Positions 13,570 through 14,039 of a stretch of DNA of 14,039 nucleotides are shown here, piece by piece. Numbering within the stretch: the stretch's first letter is position 1; each line of letters opens with the position of its first letter. The position numbers and the translations under genes were made by a program. The notes beneath the pieces were generated by a model. It was not told where the DNA came from and did no database searches. It saw nothing but the letters and a program-made list of their open reading frames with translations. Origin of the DNA: Pseudomonadota bacterium (lineage in GTDB: Bacteria; Pseudomonadota; Alphaproteobacteria; Rhizobiales; Devosiaceae); contig JAEZHZ010000110.1 of the NCBI GenBank assembly GCA_023436745.1, positions 1 through 14,039 of the forward strand. Direction: 5' to 3'.

Positions 13570-14039
13570 TCAGGCCGGCGGCATCGCCGGGGTGATGCAG
13601 AAGGGGCTGCCGGGCACGGTGAGCAGCAGGCCGAGCACGCCCGCGCCCACCAGCATGGCGCCGGCCGCGAGCCGCCCAGGCCGCCGGCGCCTGCCGGTGG
13701 CCCTGAGCAGGGCCATCGTGGTGATCACCACCGCAGGTATGGTGCCGATCCCGAACGAGAGCATCAGCAGGGCGCCCAGCATCGGATCGCCCGTCAGCAG
13801 CGAGTTGAAGATCGCGGCATAGACCATCGCGCAGGGCGTCAGGCCCCAGATCAGCCCGGCGACCAGCGCCGCCTCCGGCCCGGCCGCGGAAGCTGCGGTG
13901 CGATAGCGGGCAAGCCCCCCGGCAAGCGGCGCCAGCAGCCGGTCGGCCCCGGCGATCGCGGGCACCAGCCCGGCGGTTGCAAGGCCCATCCAGATGATGA
14001 CCAGCGCCGCCACCCACTGCATCGCCTGGTGCAGCAGCG
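13570..14039 (-). CDS. TauE/SafE-like membrane protein (COG2836 type), 5' end cut
   Basis: The C-terminal ~155 residues of a membrane protein; the frame stays open to the window edge and an ATG at 14022 is probably internal, since the residues before it (LLHQA) continue a helix. Hydrophobic helices are seen at the start (WVAALVIIWMGLATAGLV), around GLIWGLTPCAMVYAAIFNSLL, LGALLMLSFGIGTIPAVVITTMALL, and LAAGAMLVGAGVLGLLL. The GLxWGLxPCxxVYAA motif and the following FGxGTxPA motif are those of the sulfite exporter TauE/SafE-like, UreH/COG2836 proteins, often encoded with cbb3 oxidase assembly and copper-handling genes. A cysteine in TPCAM sits at the conserved place. It lies upstream of pseudoazurin on the same strand with 141 bases between, which include the FNR box, so pseudoazurin has its own promoter. 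Confidence 0.8.
   Translation of the reverse strand, partial: LLHQAMQWVAALVIIWMGLATAGLVPAIAGADRLLAPLAGGLARYRTAASAAGPEAALVAGLIWGLTPCAMVYAAIFNSLLTGDPMLGALLMLSFGIGTIPAVVITTMALLRATGRRRRPGRLAAGAMLVGAGVLGLLLTVPGSPFCITPAMPPA

Noticed and set aside
12929..14017. A 362-codon minus-strand open frame spanning pseudoazurin and the TauE/SafE-like gene
   Set aside because: It is in a different frame from two convincing genes and reads through the intergenic region with its FNR box; the translated sequence is low-complexity Arg/Gly/Ala.
1..14039. CRISPR array, tRNA, insertion sequence or prophage signals
   Set aside because: No repeated spacer pattern, tRNA-like cloverleaf, transposase motif or terminal repeats are visible; the region looks like ordinary chromosomal catabolic DNA.

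Overview
The window is about 14 kb of GC-rich (roughly two thirds G+C), tightly packed DNA with no gene-free stretch above 300 bases. A TTT-family (tripartite tricarboxylate) transporter, a pseudoazurin with the ligand spacing of denitrifier proteins, an FNR-type box and the general gene style suggest a Pseudomonadota chromosome, most likely an alphaproteobacterium. I cannot name a genus. No tRNA, rRNA, insertion sequence or CRISPR array is visible.

Region 1 (1-5263, plus strand) is a five-gene catabolic run: a CaiB/BaiF-type CoA-transferase (cut by the window start), a carboxymuconolactone-decarboxylase/AhpD-fold protein without cysteines, a metal-dependent hydrolase of the 2-pyrone-4,6-dicarboxylate lactonase type, a single-domain crotonase lacking one of the two hydratase glutamates, and a bifunctional enoyl-CoA hydratase/3-hydroxyacyl-CoA dehydrogenase. 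Gene junctions are short or overlapping (8 bases or more of RBS-bearing spacer, GTGA, TGATG), so this is very probably one operon.

Region 2 (5250-9846, minus strand) holds a GntR/HutC-type regulator that converges on region 1 with a 14-bp gene overlap, then the TTT operon read tctC - alpha/beta-hydrolase - tctB - tctA. The hydrolase is wedged between transporter genes and has Ala where the nucleophilic Ser should be. A strong hairpin terminates the operon. Upstream of gntR and upstream of tctC lies the same 22-bp element (17/22 identical, same orientation), and next to the tctC copy is a perfect 12-bp palindrome; these are the best candidates for the GntR operator.

Region 3 (10017-12932, plus strand, divergent from tctC) encodes a PcaF-like 3-oxoadipyl-CoA thiolase and an exported tannase/feruloyl-esterase/MHETase-family hydrolase. 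The latter keeps Ser-Asp-His and eight cysteines but lacks exactly the pair that forms the active-site disulfide. A bidirectional hairpin ends this region.

Region 4 (12991-14039, minus strand) is unrelated respiratory/copper cargo: pseudoazurin, preceded by an almost perfect FNR-type box, and the 3' part of a TauE/SafE-like (COG2836-type) membrane protein.

Taken together, regions 1-3 read as a scavenging pathway: an exported esterase frees a carboxylic acid, the TctC receptor and TctAB permease import it, the CoA-transferase activates it, the hydrolase/crotonases/dehydrogenase convert it to a 3-oxoacyl-CoA (3-oxoadipyl-CoA if the thiolase assignment holds), and the thiolase releases acetyl-CoA. 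The substrate is inferred only in class (an aromatic or dicarboxylic acid ester).
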